From Anthonomus grandis grandis (Eukaryota; Arthropoda; Insecta; Coleoptera; Curculionidae), in NCBI RefSeq assembly GCF_022605725.1, contig NC_065553.1, positions 8,928,001 to 8,992,000 on the forward strand: a DNA stretch of 64,000 bases, written 5' to 3'. Under the pieces are notes generated by a model that had not been told where the DNA came from, did no database searches, and saw only the letters and a program-made list of their open reading frames with translations. Position 1 is the first letter of the stretch. The number at the start of each line of letters is the position of its first letter. Position numbers and translations under genes: made by a program. Positions 13,801 to 23,941 of this stretch are shown here, in pieces.

Positions 13801-15317
13801 ACAACAGAAAATTGGTCAACACGATTATAAACAAAAGACTCCCTTGTCCCCGGGCACATGTTAAACTCAAACAAAGTTATTACTTACTGATTCTAGTTTT
13901 TCAATGTTCTAAGATGGAAATAAATTATATAAAGGCAAAGTTAATAAAATATATAATTTATTAAAAACAAAACAAGGACTAGCCTTAATAATATATACAG
14001 TATTTCTAAAGATTCTCTTAAACCCCAGTAGTGCTATTTGAATACCATCCCTTTATTCAAGTGATTAGGCGGCTCAAAATTAACTGATTGCACATTAGCA
14101 CAGGAACCAATTAAGCTAAATTAAGGGTCACAGCTACATTCAGTAGTCGATTTATCTCCCTCTTCAATTCAATATTCGACCATAGCCAAAATTAACGATG
14201 AATTGCAAACAGTCTTGTGAAGCTTAAAATCTTAAGCAGTATAAAACGCTTACTTAATCAGATATAATTGGTTATGCTTACAAAAACAAATTCAGGAACA
14301 ATATATATTGTTCAATAAAAACTTTTTAAAGAATAATGCATCTTCCCGCAGACTTTGCAATAAAATTTGTCGGTAAGATAAATGTAAAAACTGGTAAAGT
14401 CGTTTAGTAGATACAAGCAATCTCTGACGAAAACGTACGAAAAATATAGTGCCCAGTTTTCGATCCATATTGCCCCCGGAGCTAGATAAAAATGAAATAT
14501 GGACCATACGAAATGCAAGACTAAGATAAATGCCTTTTATACGTGAATCAGTAAAAACGACCTGTGTCTCCTTTACTAGGTGCGCTTCACTACTTAGTTA
14601 TTTGTCAAACGATGACACTTAATTACTAAAATTTAAGATTAATTTTTAAATATATTTCCAATACGTATTTATATTTATTTTTATTATATAGGGTATTGCA
14701 AATAAATGTACAGAATAAACTATTTATATAATCATAGTTTTTGCGCAAAAATGTATATATTTCATCAAATTTAATAATATAAAATATAGAATTTAACAAT
14801 AAAAAAAAAACAAAATTTTCTGATAATAATTTTATTTTAATTTCGAGTATAAGGACTTACTGCTTTTTTGATAAACTGGAAACGTCTTTATTATTTCAAA
14901 TTATTATTCCATGTATACTTTCCTATTATTATCATTATTTATATATTTTAAGCTCAGAAAATCTACGAAAGTATTTTTGTTATAAATATCTAAAAATAAA
15001 GTCATATGATAGTAAACTTTATTATACCGAGTATTTTTAGAGAGCAAACCCAAACAACACATCATATATTACTATCGTTAAATATATATTTATTCAACGA
15101 TTTTTAAATAAATTAAGTAAATTTTAAATATTTTGGTCTAAGAAATTAGCAGTCTACGGTTTTTTTTTCATTATGCATGAAATAATGAAAATCCTGTATA
15201 AGTTTCTTGTACGTGAAGAATTTTCTCAGGGATAATTTTGTCAAAGTGAGAATTTTGACATTGAATAAAAAGTGTTTTTTAGACTTTTTTATCTTTCTGG
15301 TCTTTGGGGATTATTTA

Positions 15318-15369
15318 GGTACTTTGCCCTGAAGAAGCCGTTAAGCAGAAACACATGTCGGTAAGTACC
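15318..15369 (+). ncRNA. Hammerhead-ribozyme-like motif (best copy in window)
   Basis: All conserved hammerhead pieces appear in order on the plus strand. The stem I 5' strand is GGTACTTTGCC (15318-15328). The core CTGAAGA follows (15329-15335), then a short and weak stem II (15336-15347), then GAAA (15348-15351). A minimal stem III (ACA..TGT) ends in GTC (15357-15359), where cleavage would occur. The stem I 3' strand is GGTAAGTACC (15360-15369). The two stem I strands pair over about 10 bp with one bulged U. Such minimal-stem-III hammerheads are known from Penelope-like elements and related retroelements. Stem II is degraded here (about two GC pairs plus an A-A mismatch), so activity is doubtful. 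No reverse transcriptase was found nearby. Confidence 0.55.
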
Positions 15370-17258
15370 ATCCTTCTTTTTTCTACATTTGTGAATGTTT
15401 TAAACCTTTATAAGTCCAGAATTCATACTAAGTAAAATTGCTCAGAAATCCCTGACATCCTTCTATAATTCTTAATTAGGTCCGTAATTAGTATTAGGAA
15501 TTATCTTACAACCTACTTAAATTTCCCTCATAACATATTAAATTACCTTCAGTTGTTATTGCGTAAATCTCAAGCAGGTAATTCGTAATACAATAAAAGC
15601 AATTTAGTTTAAAATCAAGCATTAGAGCTGTTCTTGTTACAAACTGTTATGTTTAAGTGCTGCAATAGGAGAACTAAAACAAAGATAAATTGCAAAAGAA
15701 TATGGAAGCTCACTTTAAAGTAGGGAGTGAATAATTTACCACAATGTATACATATTCGTTGAGCTTTTATACCGTAAAAGGCAGCCGTTTATTGTGGCTT
15801 GTGTCGTAAAATGTTTGTGTAGATATTTTGTATCACAGTATGTTAAAATATAGCAAAATAAAGTAGGATTTTCTTGTGTCTTATATATTAATAATGCTGG
15901 ATTACTGAAAAATCTATGGGAAAAATAAAAGAATTCTAAAAGTTTATAAATATGTTTATTGACTGTTATATACAATAATTTTTTATGTTTACGTGTAGTT
16001 TTGTATTGTTGGGTATTTGATTAAGGTTACTGATTGTATATGGAAGAGTTTTACTGAATGATCTAGGTTAAGTTGATGAAGCTTGTAATTAGTTACTATT
16101 AATTGGGATGAAAAAAAATACATCTAAAAAAAATTCAGGAAAAGCAAAATAAAAAAAAGCTTAAATTACAGCAGGTAGGTAAAGAAGAAAGATATAGGGT
16201 TAAACTTAAAGACTACGCATACGCAAATGACTTTCTTATTGAAAGTATTAGGCCATAAAGTATAAAAAAAAAACATTAGTTATGAAAGTAACTAAGGGAA
16301 ATTGCTAATCACTTATGCTCGTCAATAATAAATTTTGATGTCAGAAACTCACTTTTTTTAATTTTTAACCGTTATTGTTTATTACACTTTGATTACGCGT
16401 TGACTGTTTTTTCAAGATAAACAAATTGAATCCTTTAAAAATCTCAAAGGTATTTCAAAGACCCATCAATGAATCATTTTTTTAGTCGAGAAAAAGCAAT
16501 AATTTCAAAAAACCACTTATAGTCAAATCAAAGAAATACATACATCTGCAATTCTCAATCTTCAGAAATTTAGAAAAAAATAACCGAAATAATCTAAATT
16601 GGGAATCCTTTTTATAGGTAAAACTAAAGTTAAATTACCACAATTAAGGTCTTCACAATTGTAAAACAATTTTTATAATTAGGGAGGTGATTGACAGAAT
16701 TTTGTCATATATAAAATTAAACATCCTGCTCTATATCTAGATTGATGTGCTTTTTTAAGAAGTTATTAAGGGTGGTTTGGTTTGACATGAAGGTACTATA
16801 TAATTCTCTGAAAGCTCTCAAGCTAATATAAATGTAATTAGGCAGCATTTGACATTTTAATTAAAAAATTAACAAGTAGGCAATAAAGATTATTTTTTAA
16901 CAGACGGTAAACATACTTTAACAGGAGCCTTAACATCGTCAGAACAGGAATACGATTTAATTAAAGGATCACTCTCATTGCTCTATTTCAGTTTTATTGT
17001 AGACTGTAGAGCACTAAGTTAGAAAGTGTTCTTCTAAAAATATTCAAATTAGAAAATTATGTGATCAACGAATTTCAATAATCAATGAAACTAAATATAA
17101 GATCGAGCAAATTAAACCAAATCAATGTAATTGTTTGCCGAAGAAAATTCGTTTAAATTATATAAAAAAGTGATAATTGCGGCATTATCAGAATTGGAAA
17201 GAAAGTGTTGTAGCTTTAAGACTTTAAATAACACTAATTTTATTTTAAATGAAATGCC

Positions 17259-17290
17259 AACGTTTCGGCCTTTATTGAGGACATCTTCAG
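17259..17290 (-). ncRNA. Degraded hammerhead-like motif
   Basis: On the minus strand, CTGAAGA (17284-17290) is followed by a stem-II-like segment ending in AAGGCC and then by GAAA (17263-17266) and CGTTGG. This is the order of hammerhead core elements, with an extra nucleotide between CTGAAGA and stem II. Stem I pairing is poor, so it is probably a decayed copy carried by a Penelope-like or similar retroelement. Confidence 0.4.
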
Positions 17291-17673
17291 GGATTGAAGT
17301 AACACGTTTACAATGAAATTAACAAATAAGTTAAAACATTAATTAAAAAATACTGTGAATGGGGCAGCTTTATTTTCTTACGTTTACAATAATTTGTACA
17401 GTATAGGGTGTTGTTAAGATGCACAAATCCGTTTCTCTTTAAAAAATCAGGTCTGTCCAGTGATAAAATAAGCAAACATTATAAAGTGTTGCGCTTTACA
17501 TTTACGTTATTAAATTTAAAAAAAATTACAATTTAGGGGACAAAACAAAACAACTCGTAAATACACTTGACACCGATTGCTCGAGCAACCCATTTTATTA
17601 TATTATTATTAGTAAATATATAAATATTCAACCATTTTAAGTAAATCTTTGGTTTTGGTATATTTATCAACCC

Positions 17674-17727
17674 TATATGGTCAAAGTATATTTGACCATA
17701 TATTTGACCATATATTCAAATAAACTT
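17674..17727. repeat. Cluster of short palindromes
   Basis: Arms TATATGGTCAAA (17674-17685) and TTTGACCATATA (17691-17702) are perfect 12-bp complements around GTATA. TTTGACCATATA is then repeated directly (ending near 17714). It is followed by a second hairpin, ATTCAAA-TAAAC-TTTTGAAT. The cluster is AT-rich and could form cruciforms; its origin is unknown. Confidence 0.65.
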
Positions 17728-18098
17728 TTGAATATACGTATATCATTTACTTTTCTGTTTATTAATGTAAGAATATTTTGGCATTTAAAAAAATTGACAC
17801 GGGATTGACATATTTAGTTTTTAAACTCGATTATTACACCTTAAATGTTTGATAAAATTCTTCTAAAAAATCACTGTTTTTCGTCCATAATATTCAACCT
17901 AACAGCACTGTTTTTGTATTAAATATTTAATATACATATATATAATTATATAAAATTTAAATAAACAAAATGTGGTATTAGATTGGATATTAATAACAAA
18001 ACTGTTCTATTTCATATCTAATTCATTCATAACTAATTCATGCGTATTAATTTATAAACCAATGATTTTTGAAAATAATTTCTAACTGGTAAGTTTTG

Positions 18099-18119
18099 TG
18101 GGGTGGGTGGGGGGGGGGT
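18099..18119 (+). repeat. G-run, candidate G-quadruplex
   Basis: The sequence reads GTGGGGTGGGTGGG followed by a further run of G, and AAGGGT comes shortly after. Four or more G-tracts with 1-nt loops fit a G-quadruplex pattern. It is a striking outlier in AT-rich DNA. Confidence 0.6.
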
Positions 18120-19354
18120 AAGGGTACGATTAATGAAAAACGTTTTTTTTTTCAGAAAATAGTTACCTGAGAGAAAAATTCTTTTTACAAAAATTATAGG
18201 TTAGAATATACGTATATAATATACGATTCTGTTTACAAATCGGAGAAAATTTCGGCATTTAAAAAAATTAACAATTTTTTTTTAATTGGTCAAATTTATT
18301 AAATTGAATTTTTTTAATTGGTTATGTTTTTTTAAATTGGTCAGATTTTATAGGTTTGTAAGTTGTGGAGTCTTTTGACATTTTTTCCATTTCAGCGATA
18401 TATTCATCCCTAAACATGACAACCATATAGAGTTGCGCTTTTCTGATCTCATGGCTATGTATAGAAATAAATGTCTCTTTTTTCTTCGATTAGGTAGGAA
18501 GCGAGCTTTACTTTGATAGAACATTTATTAAATTTGCATTGTGCGTTTAATTTGCATTAATTTTTCTGTGTTGGTTAAATTACGAAAAAAATAGACTTTG
18601 TCATTAAAATGGCTGTTAAAATCATTCACGATGATAGTATTTAACCATTAACTGTACATCAATAATGTTTAATTTTTTTTTTATTAATCTTAGTAGAAAT
18701 TTTACAAATACGTCTTCAATGTTCACCTTAGACAAAGGGTAAGAAATTTTAAAAAGTAAATGGTATAAGATTACTAAAAAATTAACGTATTTTACGTATA
18801 AATTTAATAACGTAAAAATATACCGGTAATTTCATTTAAAAACTCTGTGATATTGCGTATATAATTTTGGTAAGTTCGAATTATTTTAACAAATACTCTG
18901 TGATATAAAATTACATAATATTAATACCAGTCTTTATAAAGTATTTTACACTACTTATTATAATTTTTAAAACAAACCTACACTGCATGCTAAATTTTTA
19001 TATATTATATCAAAGTAAAGCTCTCTTTATACCTAACCATTTTGTGAAATAATATACACGACGTTCCACTTAAAACAAAATACATATTTTATTACACGTG
19101 TTTTGTGATTGTTACTGTATATATAAAATGATTTTTGTTTCGTAGATCTTTAAAATCCCTACAATTTTGCTGCAAATTTTTTTGCTCTATATCGTATAGA
19201 TTAAGCGCAATCTTTATCGTACACCTTGATGATGCACCCTGAATTTCATTTGTAAAAAAGTCAGGATTAAAACTAAGTTAGATCCTTTCATTGTATTGTA
19301 ACGAGCACAACACTCTTTTTTTTTTTAGAAAAAAAAAAGAAAAATAAGCACGTC

Positions 19355-19520
19355 GAGTTAAACTATTGTCTGCGGACGGTAAACGAACCGTTTTATGAGT
19401 TGCCGCAAAAAGTTTGAAAAAGTTGGAAACTGGAGCAGTTTTGTAAGATAATGCCCAAATGGCCTGCCCGTCTCCCTTTTACGAATATTAAATGGATCGC
19501 CAGGAAAGTTTCGCAGTTAA
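19355..19520. other. Higher-GC non-coding island
   Basis: This patch of balanced composition includes GTCTGCGGACGGTAAACG and CAAATGGCCTGCCCGTCTCC. It has no ORF and no transposon motif. It is a candidate regulatory or conserved element by composition only. Confidence 0.25.
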
Positions 19521-19849
19521 ACTATAGACCAAACGATTACTTTCATTTCATGTTTTTTACGTATTTACAATTGTAGTAACTTTTTGTTAATAAGCTCATT
19601 TAGTCATAATTTTATCATTTAGATTTTTGACAAAATAAATAAAAAATTATGGTCACTTTATTCAATTTTCGCATACCGTTTACCGTTTTTTACTGTTTCT
19701 CCTAGGTAAGAGTATGTGAAGGAAAAGATTATAAAAACGAAATAGTTACTTGTCTATATACAAATAATGTAATAATATAAATAATATAATTGACCCGATG
19801 GTACAAAATACCAACGATGTAGGTATGAAAGTGAGATAACGAAGTTTAT

Positions 19850-20370
19850 TCAGAATATAACCGGAGGATGACAAACTTTTGCACTAAAGAAATATAAAGA
19901 AGGTAATCTCGTTGCAAAGATCAAAAGCTCTTATCAGCAACCAATGTACTATATTATAACTAAAAGCCGGAGCCAGTTCTTAAAATAAGCAACACAAATT
20001 GTATTAGGAGCGCACTGTACTTCAGCCCAACGAGTAAGTAGTATTAGACCTGACCAAATACTAATCGATAAAATTTTTAGGAAGACAGCCCTTATTAATG
20101 TAGCTATGTCTAATATTAACAACCTAAGAGCGAAACAATAAAAAGTTTGTTAAGTACAGGAATCTAACACCAGATACAAAGACAATGGGAAATCAGAGAA
20201 GTGCGGACAGTTCCAATTATTGTGTTAACAACAAAAGTGATACCAAAGAGTCTGATCGAAAACTTAAAACTGCTTAACCTTAAGGAACGCATCTATAAGC
20301 TAATGCAGAACTCGAAGCTATTATCCACATCTCAAATCGTCAGAAAGTTAATTTGACACGCAGGTAAGAG
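19850..20370 (+). pseudogene. Non-LTR retrotransposon ORF C-terminal remnant
   Basis: The plus-strand frames contain a segment reading RPDQILIDKIFRKTALINVA and NINNLRAKQ (about 20031-20137). A stop follows, and then KFVKYRNL and TKTMGN (about 20143-20200), with scattered codons toward 20365. This resembles the C-terminal region of insect non-LTR retrotransposon polymerases. Those commonly read like xRPD[IL]xLIDKxxRxxxIIDVAxP, then [KT]Y..LA.EI, and end with a helix-rich tail. Upstream RT motifs are not recognisable in this window, so only a truncated tail is left, broken by stops. It ends about 200 bp upstream of the DIRS-like element. The clade cannot be fixed from the tail alone. Confidence 0.55.
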
Positions 20371-20581
20371 TCCGATAACGATTGTTCTTTGCCATGAAAT
20401 CTATAATAAAAATAATAAATGTGATAAAATTTTACATAGCTGGCTTATAGAAACACTGTATGTACCGAGTATCACCAATTGTAATGGACTTCAAAGCAAA
20501 CACAATTAACATAAATAGAAAACGGACTTAAACCTAGACACCAAAACATCGAGCATAACAATTAAAGACGTTCACATGAAG

Positions 20582-20722
20582 AATTATATTCACGCCTTGC
20601 TCTCATGATCACACTGTAGTACATCATACGCTGGAACGGCGCACGAACCGGTATCAAAGCCAAAATCGATAACCCCCCGCTAATAACCCACACACTACGC
20701 CGGCAACCCTCAGTTTTTATTT
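20582..20722 (+). repeat. DIRS left inverted terminal repeat
   Basis: This is the reverse complement of 25356-25496. The inner 117 bp (20606-20722) are identical between the arms by eye. The outer 24 bp differ at a few positions (CTCA versus TGAG, and one A/G), and each version is copied faithfully in the internal complementary region. It is much richer in GC than the element's ORFs and likely contains the promoter. Confidence 0.92.
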
Positions 20723-20785
20723 TCGTGCGCTTGAATACGGTCGTATCGTCCGGTTCCCGGTTCTATTTGTTCGTAATAAGTGAAA

Positions 20786-21193
20786 ATGCCTAATCGACGC
20801 CATCGTCATAATTCTTCATCATTTTCAGGCAGTGAGTCCCCCGACAGCTTTCGTAAGAAACGCAGAATTAGAAGATTAAAAAGGAAAATACATGAACTGG
20901 AAAAGGAAAATATATCTCCGATCGTCATAAAACACAGTAAACGTCGTGGCCGCCGCTCACCCTCGAGTTCGACCCCTTCTTCTACCTGCTCGAGGCAAGG
21001 AAATTCTAAAAATAGAAAGGATCGAGGACGAGGTCGGTTTCGTGACTGGGTGTCTTTATCACAATCTTGCTTCGATTCCGAAGCGGAAAAATCCAGCTTG
21101 CCCAACGAATTGGTGAAGGAATCGGTAAAGAAATTTCGACGCTTGAAAAAAGTGATATCTGACACTTCATCAGAGGATGAACGTAAATCTTGA
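20786..21193 (+). pseudogene. DIRS Gag-like ORF1, N-terminal part
   Basis: The frame starts at ATG 20786 (the sequence before it, GTGAAA, is not needed) and gives about 135 residues, ending in DTSSEDERKS. The product is very basic and rich in Arg, Lys and Ser (PNRRHRHNSSS near the start; then KKRRIRRLKRKIHELEKEN, a likely short coiled coil at about residues 24-45). Ser- and acid-rich stretches follow. DIRS1-like ORF1 proteins have this kind of basic, low-complexity N-terminus. The stop comes from a 7-bp deletion in the first tandem unit compared with the later units, so the original frame probably continued or was spliced into the segment at 21586. Confidence 0.65.
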
Positions 21194-21538
21194 ATAAGGG
21201 AGGCACTTCTTATATCCCTAGCAATTTTGAATAAAATTGACTAGAAGATCATGAATATGATACTGCACAATCATGACCATCTGACACTTCATCAGAGGAT
21301 GAACGTAAATGGCTACTCTTTAATAAGGAACGCATTTCTTATATCCCTAGCAATTTTGATTAAAATTGACTAGAAGATCATGAATATGATACTGCACAAT
21401 CATGACCATCTGACACTTCATCAGAGGATGAACGTAAATGGGTACTCTTGAATAAGGGAGGCATTTTTTATATCCCTAGCAATTTTGATTAAAATTGACT
21501 AGAGGACCATGAATATGATACTGCACAATCATGACCAT
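21158..21538 (+). repeat. Three tandem units of 122-130 bp inside the DIRS Gag region
   Basis: Units begin with TCTGACACTTCATCAGAGG at 21158, 21280 and 21409 and run to about 21538. Unit 1 is shorter (about 122 bp) because a 7-bp GGGTACT segment is missing. Each unit contains the coding end DTSSEDERK plus a non-coding part with ATATCCCTAGCAATTTTGA. The duplication therefore copies a coding/non-coding boundary rather than a coding module. Confidence 0.9.
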
Positions 21539-21585
21539 GATTACTGTTAAAATTCTGTATTATTTACCTTATTTTGGTTTTTCAG
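21442..21585 (+). other. Candidate spliceosomal intron in the DIRS Gag region
   Basis: In tandem unit 3 the coding sequence reads GAT GAA CGT AAA TGG followed directly by GTACTC (donor GT at 21442). The next Gag-homologous segment is preceded by a pyrimidine-rich tract ending in GGTTTTTCAG (acceptor AG at 21584-21585). Joining these keeps one frame (DERKW then ILLQAD). Unit 2 has GGCTACTC instead (GT lost) and unit 1 has lost the site by deletion. Introns have been reported in some DIRS1-like elements. This is inference from splice-site shape and frame only. Confidence 0.4.
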
Positions 21586-22052
21586 ATTCTCCTGCAAGCA
21601 GACGTAGCACAGCAATGGGAGCTTTTGTTAAGAAAAGGTCTTAATGAAGTTGACCTGAAAATTCCTTGGAACTGTACTGCTGCCATTCCTCCTAAATTAA
21701 ACCCGGAAGTTAAAGCAGCTGTGAATGACACGGCGTTAAAACGTGACCTTAGTTTGGAAAAGGTTCAATCCCAGATGGGATTTGGCTTAGCTGCTCATTC
21801 CAAGGCTATTGCTTCTCTCATGTCAGTGGAAGGTAAATGAATCTAGAGGCCATAGAGGCAATTTGTGATGGGGCTAAACTTTTAGCTGATATTCACCATG
21901 ACCAGTCTGTTTCTAGGCAGAATGTAATCTGTACATCTTTAGACAAATATTTGAAATCAGTTATTGAAGATGTTGACCTAGATGGATGGTTGTTTGGTGC
22001 TAATATAAATGACCGAACTCGAAACAGATTGAAAAATCCGGACAGGAATTAA
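21586..22052 (+). pseudogene. DIRS Gag-like ORF1, C-terminal part
   Basis: Frame 1 (21586-21840) encodes ILLQADVAQQWELLL, then PPKLNPEVKAAVNDTALKRD and SLEKVQSQMG. This is the most conserved part of DIRS1-like ORF1 proteins (W near the start, a P-K-[LV]-N-x-E-[IV] motif, then K-R-D and a Q-rich helix). A one-base frameshift near 21837 moves the reading to the next frame, which continues with LEAIEAICDGAKLLADIHHD and RTRNRL to 22052. A second shift near 22040 connects to the segment that leads into RT (GQELKAKSSSFKRHI). The product would coat or bind element RNA; as it stands no full protein can be made. Confidence 0.75.
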
Positions 22053-22059
22053 AGGCGAA

Positions 22060-22955
22060 GTCATCTTCATTTAAAAGGCATATTAGAATGGATACAAAAA
22101 ACTTGACGCAGCCTCGCAGAAGGCACACAACTCTGGGAGGATATTATCAGACCCCTCGGAGCAACCACAAAGGAAAGATGTCTTATTGTTCGAATAAAAG
22201 CTGGTCTGCTTCAGATAGACAACATATTCGACTAGAATTATTTAGGCTGCTAAAAATCGGAGTTGTTAGAAAGCGTAAGCCTTGTAAAGACCAGTTTCTA
22301 TACAGAATTTTTCTAAACTCTCAACACAATGGTAAAAAACGTTTAATTTTAAGTTTAAAAAATTTAAATAGCTTTGTGATGACTCAGCATTTTAAAATGG
22401 AAAATCACAGATGTGTGCCAAAATTTTTGTATTCCAATTCATATATGGCATCTATAGATTTAAAAGACGCATATCATCTCATAAAGGAAGCGAAATGCCA
22501 TAGAAAGTATTTAAGGTTTAAATTTGAAAATCATAATTATGAGTATACATGTTTACCTTTATAGTCTTTAGGTCTTTATAGTGCCCCTATGGCTTTTACA
22601 AAGCTGTTAAAACCCGTAGTCCGTTTATTAAGATCAAAAAATCTACTATCAGTAGTCTATTTATATGATTTTTTATTAATTGGTGATTCATACGATGACT
22701 GTTTATATAATGTTAAAACGTCTCGACAAGTATTGGAAAAATTGGGGTTTATAGTCAATATCGAAAAGTCTAGTTTTACACCTAGTAAATCATGTAGATT
22801 TTGGATTTTGTATATAATACCTCTAAAATGACCATTGAACTTCCTTTAGATAAACGCCAAGAATTATAGCCTAGATATTAAAAGTTGTTCTATTTAATAC
22901 TTTTCTAGATTTGTAGACAAAATAGTTGCAGCCTCTCCAGCACTTAAATATGGGA
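22060..22955 (+). pseudogene. DIRS reverse transcriptase domain, broken, with YLYDF active site
   Basis: The segment at 22088-22561 contains the DIRS RT N-terminal block. It covers RQHIRLELFRLLKIGVV, FLNSQHNGKKRLILSLKNLN, QHFKMEN and ASIDLKDAYHLI (the first catalytic Asp is in IDLKDA), then KYLRF and YTCLP. An in-frame TAG at 22562-22564 lies in what looks like a short TTTATAGT duplication. Reading then resumes in the same frame with APMAFTKLLKPVVRLLRS. The catalytic YLDDF box reads YLYDF: codon 22664-22666 is TAT where GAT is expected, so one metal-binding Asp is lost. A frameshift near 22815 and further stops near 22868-22880 follow before the thumb region. The copy is catalytically dead. 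It would have copied element RNA into DNA. Confidence 0.88.
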
Positions 22956-23480
22956 AAATGTACTACACAAATATTGAGCGTGTAAAGTATTTAGCCTTAG
23001 AAAGATCCGAAGAGTCATATAAAAGTATGATGCAAATTCCTAAGTTCCTTCTAAATGACCTGATGTGGTGGAACTCTCATGTTCTTTCTGCTAGCAACTC
23101 TATTAAACCTGTCCAAAATTATGTAATGGAAATATATTCAGATGCTTCTCAAAAAGGGTGGGGGGCATATTGTGAAGGTAAAAGATCCAATGGCCAGTGG
23201 AGTACTGTGGAGAAACATTGGCATATTAACAGTTTAGAACTGTTAGCAGCCTTCTACAGCTTGAATTGTTTTGCGCGTGAAGTGAAAAATAGCAATATTT
23301 TATTACATATTGATAATAAAATAGCTTTATCATGTGTTAATCGTATAAGGAGCATTAGATTTCCAAGGCTTAATGAAGTTGCACAAAAAATTTGAATGTG
23401 GTGTGAACAATCGAATAATTTTGTAGTAGCAATCTATATACAATCAAAACCTAATAAAGAGGCAGATTCTGAATCAAGAA
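22956..23480 (+). pseudogene. DIRS RNase H domain, one nonsense codon
   Basis: From 22958 the frame reads KYLALERS and LMWWNSHVLSASNS, then the RNase H core: EIYSDASQKGWGAYCEG (first Asp), INSLELLAAFY (Glu) and LLHIDNKIAL (second Asp). A TGA at 23393-23395 interrupts the frame, which continues with MWCEQSNNFVVAIYIQSKPN and KEADSESR (last Asp). All four acidic residues of the RNase H active site are visible. The domain removes RNA from the RNA-DNA hybrid during element replication. Confidence 0.85.
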
Positions 23481-23941
23481 AAGATAATACGGACATAGAA
23501 TATGAACTATCTTCACCAGCCTTTAATCTAATTTGTAAAAACTTAGGAATTCCGTCTCTTGATCTTTTCGCTAGTGGACTTAATGCAAAATATAATTCAT
23601 TTATCTCTTGGCATTGGGATCCCGATGCTTTAACATATGACGCGTTTACCCTTTCTTGGGACAATCAGTCTGGTTGTTATGCGTTTCCTCCATTTGCGTT
23701 AGTTCCGAAAGTATTAGAAAAATTAATATGTGGTAGGGCGACAGCTATCATAGTCGTACCTTTTTGGCCGACTCAACCTTGGTTTCCGCTTTTCACTAAG
23801 TTGATTAAAGGGAAACCACTATACCTTAATCCTGATAAGCACTTATTAATTTCTATTGATAGGAAATCGCACCCCCTATGGAAGAAGCTTTTCCTGGTGG
23901 GAGCCATATTATCGGGTGCGCCCTTAGAAGGAGAGGATTGA
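23481..23941 (+). pseudogene. DIRS methyltransferase-like segment
   Basis: This follows the RNase H domain in the same frame. It reads SLDLFASGLNAKYNSFISWH, DPDALTYDAFTLSW and YAFPPFALVPKVLEK, then IIVVPFWPTQPWFPLF. In DIRS1-like elements this region has been described as a DNA adenine methyltransferase-like domain; the FPPF box would correspond to the (D/N)PP(Y/F) motif. Whether it has any enzyme activity in DIRS elements is not settled. The frame ends at a TGA at 23939-23941. A one-base shift near 23925 links to the recombinase part in frame 1. Confidence 0.65.

Larger units (their letters stand above)
6978..15317. other. Gene-free AT-rich stretch
   Basis: No recognisable gene. ORFs at 7007-7210, 7229-7426, 9482-9676, 10775-11023 and 14292-14518 have AT-driven composition and no known motif. 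Distinct contents are a higher-GC patch at about 9380-9690, a strong hairpin at 10836-10878, a small direct repeat of TTTAACTTAACTTTA-type units at about 9005-9052, and a moderately GC-richer patch at about 14030-14230. Nothing else stands out. Confidence 0.55.
15370..19849. other. Gene-free AT-rich stretch
   Basis: No convincing gene. Distinct contents are a hammerhead-like remnant on the minus strand at 17259-17290, a palindrome cluster at 17674-17727, a G-run at 18099-18119, and a poly-T/poly-A inverted tract near 19315-19341. A higher-GC patch lies at about 19355-19520. The ORFs at 15736-15975 (-) and 17131-17316 (+) have no recognisable motif and AT-driven residue use. Confidence 0.55.

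Noticed and set aside
14292..14518. Two overlapping minus-strand ORFs (71 and 68 residues)
   Set aside because: They overlap in different frames with no motif; a balanced-composition patch with chance ORFs is the simpler reading.
20806..21206. Minus-strand ORFs of 119 and 66 residues over the DIRS Gag region
   Set aside because: They are antisense shadows of the Arg/Ser-rich Gag frame and the tandem units; no motif of their own.
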